Position numbers and translations under genes: made by a program. From a virus: a DNA stretch of 44,154 bases. Every line of letters starts with the position of its first letter. Position 1 is the stretch's first letter. The stretch spans positions 1 through 44,154 of IMG/VR virus record IMGVR_UViG_3300024520_000144. One strand, given 5' to 3'. Below the pieces are notes generated by a model. It ran no database searches and was not told the origin of the DNA. It was given only the letters and a program-made list of their open reading frames with translations. Below are positions 5,881 to 13,428 of this stretch, in pieces.

Positions 5881-6230
5881 GTAACTTTGGGGCACCGGGG
5901 CCGGGAGGTTCAATGGGGGCATGTGCTGTTTGTGGTGGAAATTTCACAGCAGGTGTATTGCTTGATCTTGTCGGACTACCGACTGGCATATGCAGTTTCA
6001 AGATAGGGTTCGTTGATCAAATTCTTTACGCGCATGATCCCGATTGCAAAAGCACGCTTGAACGCGCATGGGGAATAGCGAAAGACGATGCCCTTAACAG
6101 AAAACAAGAGGCAGAGATTCTCCGCGACGGACTACCGGACGGGCCGCTAAAGAAATGCCTGATCGAATTGATTGCAACCCACTCCCCCGCGCCATCTGCA
6201 TGGCATTCGTCGCTACACGGGAGCAAATGA
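5877..6230 (+). CDS. Hypothetical protein with Cys/Gly-rich N-terminus, 117 aa
   Basis: The ATG at 5877 has an ideal ribosome binding site (GGAGG seven bases upstream) and overlaps the previous stop as ATGA, so I reject the longer frame from 5838. A Gly/Pro-rich start (GAPGPGGSMGACAVCGGNF) includes a CxxC pair, and CSF...DPDC follows, which may complete a metal site. The C-terminal half is helical. The base composition here and in the next gene (5877-6690) is a little more AT-rich than in the neighbours, which hints at separate acquisition. Confidence 0.7.
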   Translation: MSNFGAPGPGGSMGACAVCGGNFTAGVLLDLVGLPTGICSFKIGFVDQILYAHDPDCKSTLERAWGIAKDDALNRKQEAEILRDGLPDGPLKKCLIELIATHSPAPSAWHSSLHGSK

Positions 6231-6231
6231 A

Positions 6232-6690
6232 ATGAACCCACAAAAGAAAAGGTTCTGGGCAAAGGTGGATATTTCTGGTGATTGTTGGCTGTGGAAGGCA
6301 TGGCGAAAGCCTAGCGGTTACGGGCAGTTTCGTTTTAATGGAATCAATATGCACGCGCATCGTGTCGCATGGATGCTGACAAACGGCAACATCCCCGAAG
6401 GAATGTGCGTCCTGCATCGATGCGATAATCCACCTTGCTGCAATCCTGACCATCTAAGGCTGGGCACTCAACAAGAAAACATTGCTGATCGGGATTCGAA
6501 GGGGCGGCACAAGGCATTACGCGGGGAAGAACAAGGGTCGTCAAAACTGAATGACGACAGCATCCGTGAAATCAGAACGCTTTATGCAACCGGCCTTTTG
6601 TCACAGAAGGATTTGGCGGATGGATTCGGGGTTTCGCAGGCAACGGTAAGCTCTATTGTGCTGCGAAAATCATGGGGGCATGTGAAATGA
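6232..6690 (+). CDS. HNH homing-type endonuclease
   Basis: 152 aa. Residues 30-92 carry an HNH_3-type fold: GQFRFNGINMHAHRVAW, then VLHRCDNPPCCNPDHLRLGT with H62, D65-N66, C69, C70 and H74 as metal and catalytic residues, then ENIADRDSKGR. Residues 108-150 form a helix-turn-helix (LSQKDLADGFGVSQATVSSI) for target recognition. Such free-standing HNH genes are usually selfish elements that nick related genomes. It lies between unknown genes and the exonuclease gene, starts two bases after the previous stop, and its TGA overlaps the next ATG. Confidence 0.88.
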   Translation: MNPQKKRFWAKVDISGDCWLWKAWRKPSGYGQFRFNGINMHAHRVAWMLTNGNIPEGMCVLHRCDNPPCCNPDHLRLGTQQENIADRDSKGRHKALRGEEQGSSKLNDDSIREIRTLYATGLLSQKDLADGFGVSQATVSSIVLRKSWGHVK

Positions 6691-7286
6691 AAATAATTAG
6701 TTGTGAGCAATACTCAGAAACTTGGTGGGCAGCACGGCGCGGTCTGCCCACCAGTTCGAAGTTCGACAAACTGATCACACCGGGCGGCAAGGCATCGACG
6801 CAATCGACGCAGTACATGTACGAACTGATCGCGGAAGGCACCGTCCACGAAGAAGAAGAAGCATTTGAACAGTCGGAATGGATGCTGCGCGGCAGCGAAC
6901 TGGAACCGGAAGCACGGAACTGGTTGTCGATGAAGCGCGGCGAAGAAGTCCGGCAGGTGGGCTTGATCGTGAACGATGCCGGAACATACGGCGCAAGTCC
7001 TGACGGATTGCCGGGTGACGCTATCGGTCTGGAAATCAAATGCCCGAAAGGATCAACGCACGTTCGCTACCTGGACGAAGGCAAGCTGCCGCCGAAGTAC
7101 GCGCCACAGGTTCACGGTCAGATGCTGGTGACGGGGTTCGATGAATGGTTGTTCATGTCCTACCACCCGAACTTCGAACCGCTACTGGTGACGGTCAAGC
7201 GCGACGACTACACGAAGAAGCTGGAAATCGCAGTGGATGCGTTCGTCACCCGGCTGGCAGAAACCCGCAAAAGGCTGGGACTGTGA
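6687..7286 (+). CDS. YqaJ-like (lambda-exonuclease-type) recombinase nuclease
   Basis: 199 aa from the ATG at 6687 (ATGA overlap with the HNH gene). The fold is the PD-(D/E)XK of the YqaJ/lambda Exo family: TWWAARRGLPTSSKFDKL at the N-terminus, then YGASPDGLPGDAIGLEIKCPKG with D106, E116 and K118 as likely catalytic residues, then QVHGQMLVTG. The family digests one strand of double-stranded ends to yield single strands for annealing. It therefore partners with the ERF protein encoded 1.3 kb upstream in the same operon. The length is typical. Confidence 0.9.
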   Translation: MKIISCEQYSETWWAARRGLPTSSKFDKLITPGGKASTQSTQYMYELIAEGTVHEEEEAFEQSEWMLRGSELEPEARNWLSMKRGEEVRQVGLIVNDAGTYGASPDGLPGDAIGLEIKCPKGSTHVRYLDEGKLPPKYAPQVHGQMLVTGFDEWLFMSYHPNFEPLLVTVKRDDYTKKLEIAVDAFVTRLAETRKRLGL

Positions 7287-7540
7287 CCGGCTGGGCCGGA
7301 ACATACGGCACCGGCTGGACGGCAGAACGCGAATCCGAAGGCAGGTTCCGGGGCTTCCCAATCCAGGCAACCGATGAAGACACGCAACTGCTGACCCGGC
7401 TGCTGACAGATTGGAAAACGCCAGAACAGGCCATGCAAGCCCGTCCAATCGCCCGTGCCACCCGATTCCCGCGAAAGCTATGGGATACTATTGCCCCAGC
7501 AGGTTCTGAACCGCACAGGGGCTTTCTGGATGCTGGCTGA
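7283..7540 (+). CDS. Hypothetical protein, 85 aa
   Basis: Begins at GTG overlapping the exonuclease stop (GTGA). The sequence starts with Gly/Trp/Tyr-rich VTGWAGTYGTGWTAERESEG, then a helical part with TDWKTPEQAMQARPIARATRFPRKLWD. No motif is recognised. Its 3' end overlaps the next gene by 11 bases. It is probably co-translated with the recombination genes. Function unknown. Confidence 0.65.
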   Translation: MTGWAGTYGTGWTAERESEGRFRGFPIQATDEDTQLLTRLLTDWKTPEQAMQARPIARATRFPRKLWDTIAPAGSEPHRGFLDAG

Positions 7541-7736
7541 AAAAGACCGGAAAAAGCTGGAAAAAACGACCGGACTCAGGTTCCGCGTTGATATGGCATG
7601 TAAAGACTGCGTTTATGATGAAATATCGCCCGGAACGTGGCGAAAACAGACCGCAGAATGCGAAATAAGCACATGCCCACTGCACCCGATACGCCCGCAG
7701 CATGGAAAATCCACCAAAACGGAGCAACCCCAATGA
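7530..7736 (+). CDS. Four-cysteine phage protein, 68 aa
   Basis: The protein has the pattern CKDC ... GTWRKQTAEC ... STCPLHPIRP, which I recall as a recurring small phage protein. The four cysteines are spaced to bind one zinc ion. The charged N-terminal helix (MLAEKDRKKLEKTTG) precedes the cysteine domain. I choose the ATG at 7530 because it starts a complete domain and follows GGGG at about nine bases. No biochemical role is known to me. Confidence 0.7.
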   Translation: MLAEKDRKKLEKTTGLRFRVDMACKDCVYDEISPGTWRKQTAECEISTCPLHPIRPQHGKSTKTEQPQ

Positions 7737-7996
7737 TCAGAACCCATTCATTCGGCAGGATCGCTGCCACCGTCCAGCCCGTGACCCCCCAGGAATCCGC
7801 CCGCTTGCTGGAAAAGCAGTGGCGGGCACGGGTGGCAATGCGGGCCAATCCATTCGCCAATGCCATGAACGTGCGCTGGAAACACTACTATCGCAGGGCG
7901 GCGACCGTGACAACATTAGTGGCGCACACTAAATTCCCTGATGTCAGTTGGTCATTTCCCAGCGTTCTGGAACCGGACACGGAGCAACCGAAATGA
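7733..7996 (+). CDS. Hypothetical basic protein, 87 aa
   Basis: The ATG at 7733 overlaps the stop of the four-cysteine gene (ATGA). The middle (SARLLEKQWRARVAMRANPFANAMNVRWKHYYRRAAT) is an Arg/Trp-rich helical stretch compatible with nucleic-acid binding. The C-terminus is short and polar. No family recognised. The longer open frame from 7637 lies over the preceding gene and is not needed. Confidence 0.65.
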   Translation: MIRTHSFGRIAATVQPVTPQESARLLEKQWRARVAMRANPFANAMNVRWKHYYRRAATVTTLVAHTKFPDVSWSFPSVLEPDTEQPK

Positions 7997-8169
7997 AAAA
8001 ACGGGACATCAGTTTCGATCTGGACAAAGAGAACCTGACCGTGGTTGCCCGTGGTAAATCGGGTGGGTCAATCAGATCGCAGTCAGTCGAAGCCTTGCTG
8101 CTGCTCGCGATACTGGATGAACTGAAAGAAATCCGATTATCAGTTCAGCCGGTCAGTCGCCGTTTTTAG
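7993..8169 (+). CDS. Hypothetical protein, 58 aa, last rightward gene
   Basis: The ATG overlaps the previous stop (ATGA). The product (MKKRDISFDLDKENLTVVAR ... LLLLAILDELKEIR) has a short beta-rich N-terminus and an amphipathic helix. Its last 17 bases overlap the convergent holin gene at 8153, so the rightward and leftward transcripts meet here with no intergenic terminator visible. Confidence 0.65.
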   Translation: MKKRDISFDLDKENLTVVARGKSGGSIRSQSVEALLLLAILDELKEIRLSVQPVSRRF

Positions 8170-8680
8170 CCATCGCTGCGGTCTTTTCCTTTGACCCGGA
8201 TGAACTGCCGAAGAAGAACTGCAGGATGATCGGGATGCCCACGCTGAACGCTGCCATCAGCGTCTTGATCAGGTCGGCAAGCTGTTCGGACATGACGATG
8301 CCGGATGCGGCAAGATAAATCAGGTAGCCCAGCGCACTGAAGTATCCCAGCAGGTAGGTGGCGGCAATGATCATCTGCGGCATCAGCGTCGTCTTGATTG
8401 CCATTTCCCGTGCGCTATCCCGATCCCCGGCGTGAATCTTTTCCAGATCAACATCCAGTTCCTTCAGGTGCTTCTGAAATTCCAGTTCCGCGACCTTCAA
8501 TTCCTTCAGCGTTTCCGGGTTTGACGACAGCAGGAAGTCTTCGACCTTACCGGTTTCGCCGCCCGTGAATTTGTCAGCCAGGAACTTCATGGCGATGCCA
8601 CCGAACGGGCCACCGACTGCCGCGCCAATGGTCGGCGCGATGCCGCCCAGAATCTTTTTCAGACTTGTCCCGATGCCCAT
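8153..8680 (-). CDS. Holin, GTA-type 3-TM family
   Basis: 175 aa. The N-terminus is Gly-rich (LGGIAPTIGAAVGGPFGGIAMKFLADKF), followed by a charged helical region (about 55-95), and two clear hydrophobic segments at about 100-127 (MPQMIIAATYLLGYFSALGYLIYL) and 138-157 (TLMAAFSVGIPIILQFFFG). This arrangement matches the holin family described for gene transfer agent release (GTA_holin_3TM). It would permeabilise the inner membrane for lysis. It is the last gene of the leftward late run; TAATG overlap with the gene before and good AGGGGA binding site. Confidence 0.75.
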   Translation of the reverse strand: MGIGTSLKKILGGIAPTIGAAVGGPFGGIAMKFLADKFTGGETGKVEDFLLSSNPETLKELKVAELEFQKHLKELDVDLEKIHAGDRDSAREMAIKTTLMPQMIIAATYLLGYFSALGYLIYLAASGIVMSEQLADLIKTLMAAFSVGIPIILQFFFGSSSGSKEKTAAMAKNGD

Positions 8681-8928
8681 TATTTATTTCCCCTGAACCA
8701 TTTCCACCCGGTCATGAAGTGCGGGATCAACCAGGCAAACAAAGCCAGCAAGCCGATGCGCCATATCCAATGATACCAGTTTCGATCCTGCGTCTTCGTG
8801 CCGACAAGTTTCCAGATGTGTTCGCTTAAAGTGTCGCCGGTATCCTTGTCGTTGATCGCTGACCATTCGATCGCACCGAATGCCAGGATCCAGATCGCCC
8901 AAGCCCAGGTATATTTAGAGTTCAGCAT
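8680..8928 (-). CDS. Small membrane protein in lysis cluster, 82 aa
   Basis: From the ATG at 8928 (14 bases inside the upstream gene, GGAAG before it) the protein has a first helix WAWAIWILAFGAIEW, a polar loop of about 35 residues and a second helix WIWRIGLLALFAWLIPHF, ending in a basic tail. The Trp-rich helices and its place between the holin and a spanin-like gene suggest a lysis accessory or second holin. No family recognised. The open frame extends further upstream but over a coding gene. Confidence 0.6.
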   Translation of the reverse strand: MLNSKYTWAWAIWILAFGAIEWSAINDKDTGDTLSEHIWKLVGTKTQDRNWYHWIWRIGLLALFAWLIPHFMTGWKWFRGNK

Positions 8929-9265
8929 ACGCTGCTTCCAGTGCTTCCAGTTCGATCTTGCGTTCAGCCAATAACGCTGCGTGTTCTGCCAGCCAGGTTC
9001 CTTCTTCGTGGCTTTCCCGCCATTCCAGCATGGCAATGCTTCTCTTCAGTTTGTCGATGTCGGCTTTCAGCAGCACTTTGAATGCGGAAGAAATCGGCAC
9101 CTGATGCGAATGAATCTTCTGATCGATGTCGTCACTGATTGCCGCGCTGACTTGCTGCACCACAATGGGTTGCATCACAAACCAGACAATGCCCAGGACG
9201 CTGGCAAGCGATATCACCGTGCTGATCGACACGTTCACGGTCTTGTCTTTCAGATCATGGGTCAT
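8915..9265 (-). CDS. Spanin-like or holin-associated single-pass protein, 116 aa
   Basis: An N-terminal transmembrane segment (residues 11-32, VSISTVISLASVLGIVWFVMQP) is followed by a periplasm-sized soluble region with a long charged helix (residues 63-115) suited to a coiled coil. This is the topology of an inner-membrane spanin (Rz-like), though there is no identified outer-membrane partner. The ATG overlaps the previous gene by 11 bases. Spanins join the membranes in the last step of lysis of Gram-negative hosts. The assignment is by topology and position. Confidence 0.5.
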   Translation of the reverse strand: MTHDLKDKTVNVSISTVISLASVLGIVWFVMQPIVVQQVSAAISDDIDQKIHSHQVPISSAFKVLLKADIDKLKRSIAMLEWRESHEEGTWLAEHAALLAERKIELEALEAAYAEL

Positions 9266-9431
9266 TGTTGCCGCCGCTGTTGTTCTGAGTAACCTGCTTC
9301 CACATCGATTTCATCTGCAGTTCCACAGTCAGCAATCGCCTATCCATCTTCCACAGCAAAAAGGCAAACAGAATCATGGCGGCATCCGCTCCGCTGGACA
9401 GTATATCTTGAATCAATTCCACTTCGTTCAT
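9255..9431 (-). CDS. Small membrane protein in lysis cluster, 58 aa
   Basis: A short frame from the ATG at 9431, with AAGGGG nine bases upstream. It encodes an acidic start (MNEVELIQDILSSG), one hydrophobic helix (AAMILFAFLLW) and a charged tail. The stop overlaps the next gene. It may act as a holin, antiholin or spanin partner; sequence alone does not decide. It lies directly after the endolysin gene. Confidence 0.6.
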   Translation of the reverse strand: MNEVELIQDILSSGADAAMILFAFLLWKMDRRLLTVELQMKSMWKQVTQNNSGGNNDP

Positions 9432-9477
9432 CGTGATAATCCCCTTGCGCGATGCTCCCTATAGTAAACGGGAAGGC

Positions 9478-10002
9478 TTACTCACTAGCTGACTGCAATG
9501 CTGCTGCCAGGTTGATGATGGCTGCATCCCTGCCCGCCTGAATTAAATCGTTCCTTTGCACAAAATCCGGTTCGATAATAACAGCAGGGCACTTTGTTTT
9601 CGCAAGGAAGAAGTCAGCACCGCGTTCAGGGTTCATCTGATACCAGCCTTCTTTCACGCCACGATCAGGCGGAAACGTGTCAGCCAGTACGTTCTGGCAC
9701 CGTTCCGCCAGTTCCTTTCCGGCTTCGCTGCCTGGGTAGTAAAGCGTTTCGCTGCCCCTGCCGACATGCTTGCCATCGACCATTGCACTGTTGAAATGGA
9801 TTTCCAGCGCGATGTCACCATCCATCACGCGGGTGTTAATGAAGTCTACTTTGTCGCGCAGTACGCCTGCGGGCACCAGCATCGAATCGTCCAGTGCGGC
9901 ATTCAGTGCATCAGCCCAGATGACTGCTTCATCGTGTTCCACGAACCGTTCGAACGTGGCACCGGGTGCTGCCGGGTGATGTCCTGCGCTGACGAAAATC
10001 AT
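9478..10002 (-). CDS. N-acetylmuramoyl-L-alanine amidase endolysin (Amidase_3)
   Basis: 174 aa from the ATG at 10002, which overlaps the tip-protein stop (ATGA). Motifs of the zinc Amidase_3 family are visible: FVSAGHHPAAPGA near the N-terminus (first zinc His), a Glu in FVEHDEAV, EIHFNSA (His of the HxN motif) and CPAVIIEPDFVQ with the catalytic Glu. The enzyme cleaves the bond between muramic acid and the L-Ala of the stem peptide. There is no signal peptide and no separate binding domain, so release probably needs the nearby holin. Alternative start: ATG at 10011. Confidence 0.88.
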   Translation of the reverse strand: MIFVSAGHHPAAPGATFERFVEHDEAVIWADALNAALDDSMLVPAGVLRDKVDFINTRVMDGDIALEIHFNSAMVDGKHVGRGSETLYYPGSEAGKELAERCQNVLADTFPPDRGVKEGWYQMNPERGADFFLAKTKCPAVIIEPDFVQRNDLIQAGRDAAIINLAAALQSASE

Positions 10003-12395
10003 GCCGACCATCGCCAGCGGAATACGTTGTGCCGCGCATTGATGCTGGTATCAATGGACACGCCACTGGAACCGACTGCCCATTTCATAATCGGGCGAAC
10101 ATACGTTGACCCAGAACCAACCAGATTTGCCATGCTGACATCAGCGGAAATCGTGTACCAGGAACCATCCATTGTGATCGAATTGGTTGCGATCAAAACT
10201 TCATCTGTTGCCAGTAGCGAATAAGACCGGGGATCAGTTTGTTCGGTTTTCGATACGTCCTGCCCGGATATTGGTGTCGGGTAATAACCATTAGTCTGAA
10301 AGATCAGCGCGCACGAATTCGGCCAGGTGCCATAATTGGAATTCACCCGGTAACGCGTTGTCAGTCTCAGCGTGTCACCATCTATCGGGAACACCTGTTT
10401 CGTCCGAACGGAAACGCCCGTATTGTTATTGCCGATCTTCGCCGCGCCCAGCGCATGTTCACCGTTTTCGCCCCCCGTCGTGTCGATCCACACGCTGCTG
10501 GTTGCAGTCCAATAATCACTGACATCATCGGACAGGTCGAAGGATGGATCGAACCTGCCGCCCAGCAATGCCGGGTTGCCGAATACATCGGTATAATCTG
10601 AGTTCGGCACGCGATCACTTTCCGCGCCCGCGAAGTTCACGGATGCCGCGAAATAATACCGGGTCTGTGGCTTGTCGAATTTGTGGAAGAACGAATCGCC
10701 ACGCACCTGCACCAGTTCTTCCGCGTCCGTCCAGGCAGATGTCGGTGACGCATAAAACTTCGTGTATTCATACAGCCGCGCTGCGGTCGGTGTCGTGAAC
10801 AACTGGATGCCATCAGGTCGCGCTTCCACCCACAGGCTTGACGGTGGCGGCACGCCTGGATTGTTCGCGGTCAGATTGCCCCCGGAACTGACACCGTATT
10901 CCGCAGTCGCCACATCGGTATACGCAGCAGCGGTGTCTTCCTGCAGCACCAGATCGATGCCTTGCATGTCGGAAAGACGGTAGTTCGTGACCCGGAACGT
11001 GTCTTCGCTCCACCCCATCTTCGTGTTCGAAAGCCCGATGGTGCCGCCGATTTCCACCGGCAGGGTTTTGAAGTTGGACGGATAGATGATCTTGCGCTGC
11101 AGGTCGCTTTGTTCCAGCAGTCCTGCCGCCAGCCGCTGTGCCATCCAGTTGTCGTTCGTCATCGGCAACTGAATGTCCTTGAAGATCGTTTCCCCATTGT
11201 CCCGCGCCACGTATTCGCTTGCGGTGAATGCTGGGAACTGGTGCGACTGATACTTCCGATCCATGTCGATGAAGATGCCGCGCACGGTGTTATAGCGTTT
11301 TGCTTCTTCGGTTGACAGTTCGATCTGGATATCGTTGCGCAGATCGTCGTCATTGAATTGCAGTGTCGGCGTTTCATATCCGAACCCGCGCAGGTTCCAC
11401 GCGCCCTGCACCAGTGCCATCGTCATGTTCCCCGCAGACAGGATGCTGCCCAGGTTCGCATCGTAGCGATTCGCAGTGCTTAACGTGCCATTACACCGGA
11501 ACCGTCTGTCGGTGCCGACCGGCGTGAACACAACGGCATCACAGATTTCTGCGGCACTGGCGACGTAGCCATAATTTATCCGGCTGCTATTCTCACCGAA
11601 CCCCAGATCGGCATCGATCATGTAATCAGCCCAGCACAATGCCGGGTTGTCAGACCATTCCCAGGTCGCGTCACTGTTGACACGATGCGGCCCGGTGCCG
11701 AACGACTGACTGCCATCGCTGCGCGGATCGTAAACCTTCTTGCCGCTGACCAGTGCCCGGTAGTTGCGTGGCGCACCCGCAGACCAGACCTGTGTTTGAC
11801 CGTCGAAGAAGTCACACCGCGCAACGAACCCCGCGATGCCGTGCCCGTTGTGCGATGTGCCAACTTCAGCAAATGCGGATGTCAGGAACGTCGGCGCGGT
11901 CTGGTTTGCAACGCCCAGGAACTTCTGAAAAAACGTCGTCGGGTTCGCAGTCACATCACCGCGCAGGTCACCACTGTCCACGCTGCCGTTGCCGCTCCAA
12001 TCAATAGCAGCTTCGGGGATTTCGATATCGTCCAGCCACATGTCGGTCAGGTCTTCGCATTCGTGACCCGCAACAACCACGCAGTGATACATGGATTGAT
12101 TGTGACTGCCTGCGCTGTTCATGTATTGGATCGGCCCGCTGACCAGCGCCTTGCCATAAATGATGCGCTGATGCTCTATCGTGCCGCGGGTCGTCACCAG
12201 ATTGTGCGCAGCGGTTTGCGTCAGATCGGGAATATCCACCAGCTTGCCAGCCAGGTTTCCCAGCAATGACAGTCCCGCTAACTTGATTCCAGTGTCCAGA
12301 ATGAACCATGCGGCAGCTTCGCTTAACCCTATCGCTTGCAGTCCCGTGGCTATCGCACCGACAACGCTGGTGACAAAGATGATGACTGATTCCAT
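9999..12395 (-). CDS. Tail tip / host-specificity protein (gpJ or GTA gp15-like)
   Basis: 798 aa. Two N-terminal hydrophobic stretches (about residues 3-22 and 35-53) precede the conserved core with TTRGTIEHQRIIYGKALVSGP and YHCVVVAGHECEDLTDMWLDDIEIP, a pattern I associate with lambda J-like and GTA tail-tip proteins. A middle region holds the beta-rich hub fold (PALCWADYMIDADLGFGENSS), then FnIII-like segments (residues 530-620), and a C-terminal jelly-roll-like domain (about 650-798) likely to contact the receptor. The ATG at 12395 overlaps the peptidase stop (TGATG). Confidence 0.85.
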   Translation of the reverse strand: MESVIIFVTSVVGAIATGLQAIGLSEAAAWFILDTGIKLAGLSLLGNLAGKLVDIPDLTQTAAHNLVTTRGTIEHQRIIYGKALVSGPIQYMNSAGSHNQSMYHCVVVAGHECEDLTDMWLDDIEIPEAAIDWSGNGSVDSGDLRGDVTANPTTFFQKFLGVANQTAPTFLTSAFAEVGTSHNGHGIAGFVARCDFFDGQTQVWSAGAPRNYRALVSGKKVYDPRSDGSQSFGTGPHRVNSDATWEWSDNPALCWADYMIDADLGFGENSSRINYGYVASAAEICDAVVFTPVGTDRRFRCNGTLSTANRYDANLGSILSAGNMTMALVQGAWNLRGFGYETPTLQFNDDDLRNDIQIELSTEEAKRYNTVRGIFIDMDRKYQSHQFPAFTASEYVARDNGETIFKDIQLPMTNDNWMAQRLAAGLLEQSDLQRKIIYPSNFKTLPVEIGGTIGLSNTKMGWSEDTFRVTNYRLSDMQGIDLVLQEDTAAAYTDVATAEYGVSSGGNLTANNPGVPPPSSLWVEARPDGIQLFTTPTAARLYEYTKFYASPTSAWTDAEELVQVRGDSFFHKFDKPQTRYYFAASVNFAGAESDRVPNSDYTDVFGNPALLGGRFDPSFDLSDDVSDYWTATSSVWIDTTGGENGEHALGAAKIGNNNTGVSVRTKQVFPIDGDTLRLTTRYRVNSNYGTWPNSCALIFQTNGYYPTPISGQDVSKTEQTDPRSYSLLATDEVLIATNSITMDGSWYTISADVSMANLVGSGSTYVRPIMKWAVGSSGVSIDTSINARHNVFRWRWSA

Positions 12396-12778
12396 CAGGC
12401 CAGCTTCCACCCCTTGCTGCACTTCTTCAGCGGCATCTTCGCCACCTTCTTCGCAGTCTTGAACAGTCCGTGACCATCGAACACAAAGCCCACGGCAATG
12501 CCGCCACCCACATTGGCACTGACCACATCACCATCACCGCACTTCATCGGATCAACCGAATATCCCAGCGTGCCGGTGGTCAGTGCTTCGATGCCACCGT
12601 TGTCAGCCATGTATTCTTCGGCTTTCTTCTTCGTCCGGTAGCGATGCAAATGCCTGTAGTCAACGCCATGCCATTCCCGCACCAGTGCGTTCGTGAAGGT
12701 GAAGCAGTCGTTCTTTCCGTATTCGAAAGGCTTGTCAGCTAGTTCGTTGATGCGGTCGTTCATTCTGTTCAGTTTCAT
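12395..12778 (-). CDS. NlpC/P60-like tail peptidase (DUF6950-like)
   Basis: 127 aa. FEYGKNDCFTFTNALV holds the likely nucleophilic Cys in the N-terminal part, and a later VGFVFDGHGLFKT supplies the His position, matching the small phage-tail members of the NlpC/P60 superfamily. It lies between the hub protein and tip protein, exactly as in lambda K and GTA gp14 arrangements, so it probably opens the peptidoglycan during DNA entry. Start taken at the ATG overlapping the hub stop (TGATG); a GTG one codon earlier is possible. Confidence 0.78.
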   Translation of the reverse strand: MKLNRMNDRINELADKPFEYGKNDCFTFTNALVREWHGVDYRHLHRYRTKKKAEEYMADNGGIEALTTGTLGYSVDPMKCGDGDVVSANVGGGIAVGFVFDGHGLFKTAKKVAKMPLKKCSKGWKLA

Positions 12779-13428
12779 CACCTGTCATCACCTGTTTTGT
12801 CAAACGGATTGTTTCGCCCTGCGGATGAACCACCGATCCCCGTAACATTCTGATATCCGGTGCGAACTTTTTCGCCACCCCAGACCACCTGCGCGTCCAT
12901 CAGGTGCGGCAGGAATTCGAAAAACATGTCGCCAGGATGATCAACAATATGTTCTTCGTGCGTGTAGCGTTTATTATTGCGCTGCGATAGCCGACTGGCA
13001 CGCGACTGCAACCGTATCTTCACCCCGTCGGCCCTGCCCAGGGTCAACTGCACGCCTTCCATGTGCCCGCTGAACCAGTTTTCCGGCGTGCCCAGCAGTT
13101 CGCCATGATCGTTTAGCACGCCCAGGTAGATATCAGCTTCCCTGCCGAACACATCGTCGGTCTTGATCGCATCGATGATGCCGGAAGTGATTGAAGAAAG
13201 TGTCAGGTTCACAGGCTTGCTGACCAAATCCAGCGTGTCTTCCAGAACGTCGATGCTGCCGAACGCGCCCACGCCTGCGTAGTCATCACCACCGAACGTG
13301 TAAGTGCCGACACCGTTGTGAACGTAAACCGTGCCCGATGGAAACGCCAGTTTCGCAAACACCACGTAATTGAAAACCGCGCTTTCTGCGCCGGTCTGCA
13401 GATCAGCATCAAGCGTGCGCTGACTCAT
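12778..13428 (-). CDS. Tail hub protein, DUF2163-like
   Basis: 216 aa, with the features of the baseplate-hub family next to NlpC peptidases in GTA-like tails: YVVFAKLAFPSGTVYVHNGVGTYTFGGDDYAGVG near the N-terminus and VQLTLGRADGVKIRLQSRASRLSQRNNKRYTHEEHIVDHPGD in the C-terminal half. The order distal tail, hub, peptidase, tip is conserved in lambda-like and GTA-like siphovirus tails. The ATG overlaps the preceding stop (ATGA) with GAGG upstream. Confidence 0.75.
   Translation of the reverse strand: MSQRTLDADLQTGAESAVFNYVVFAKLAFPSGTVYVHNGVGTYTFGGDDYAGVGAFGSIDVLEDTLDLVSKPVNLTLSSITSGIIDAIKTDDVFGREADIYLGVLNDHGELLGTPENWFSGHMEGVQLTLGRADGVKIRLQSRASRLSQRNNKRYTHEEHIVDHPGDMFFEFLPHLMDAQVVWGGEKVRTGYQNVTGIGGSSAGRNNPFDKTGDDR

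Noticed and set aside
9454-9468. TTTACTATAGGGAGC on the minus strand resembles the downstream half of a T7 promoter
   Set aside because: Only the 3' half matches, the upstream recognition half is absent, there is no phage RNA polymerase gene, and I saw no second copy.
9556-10224. Plus-strand open frame of 222 codons opposite the amidase
   Set aside because: Amidase motifs are clear on the minus strand, and the plus frame has no neighbours in its direction.
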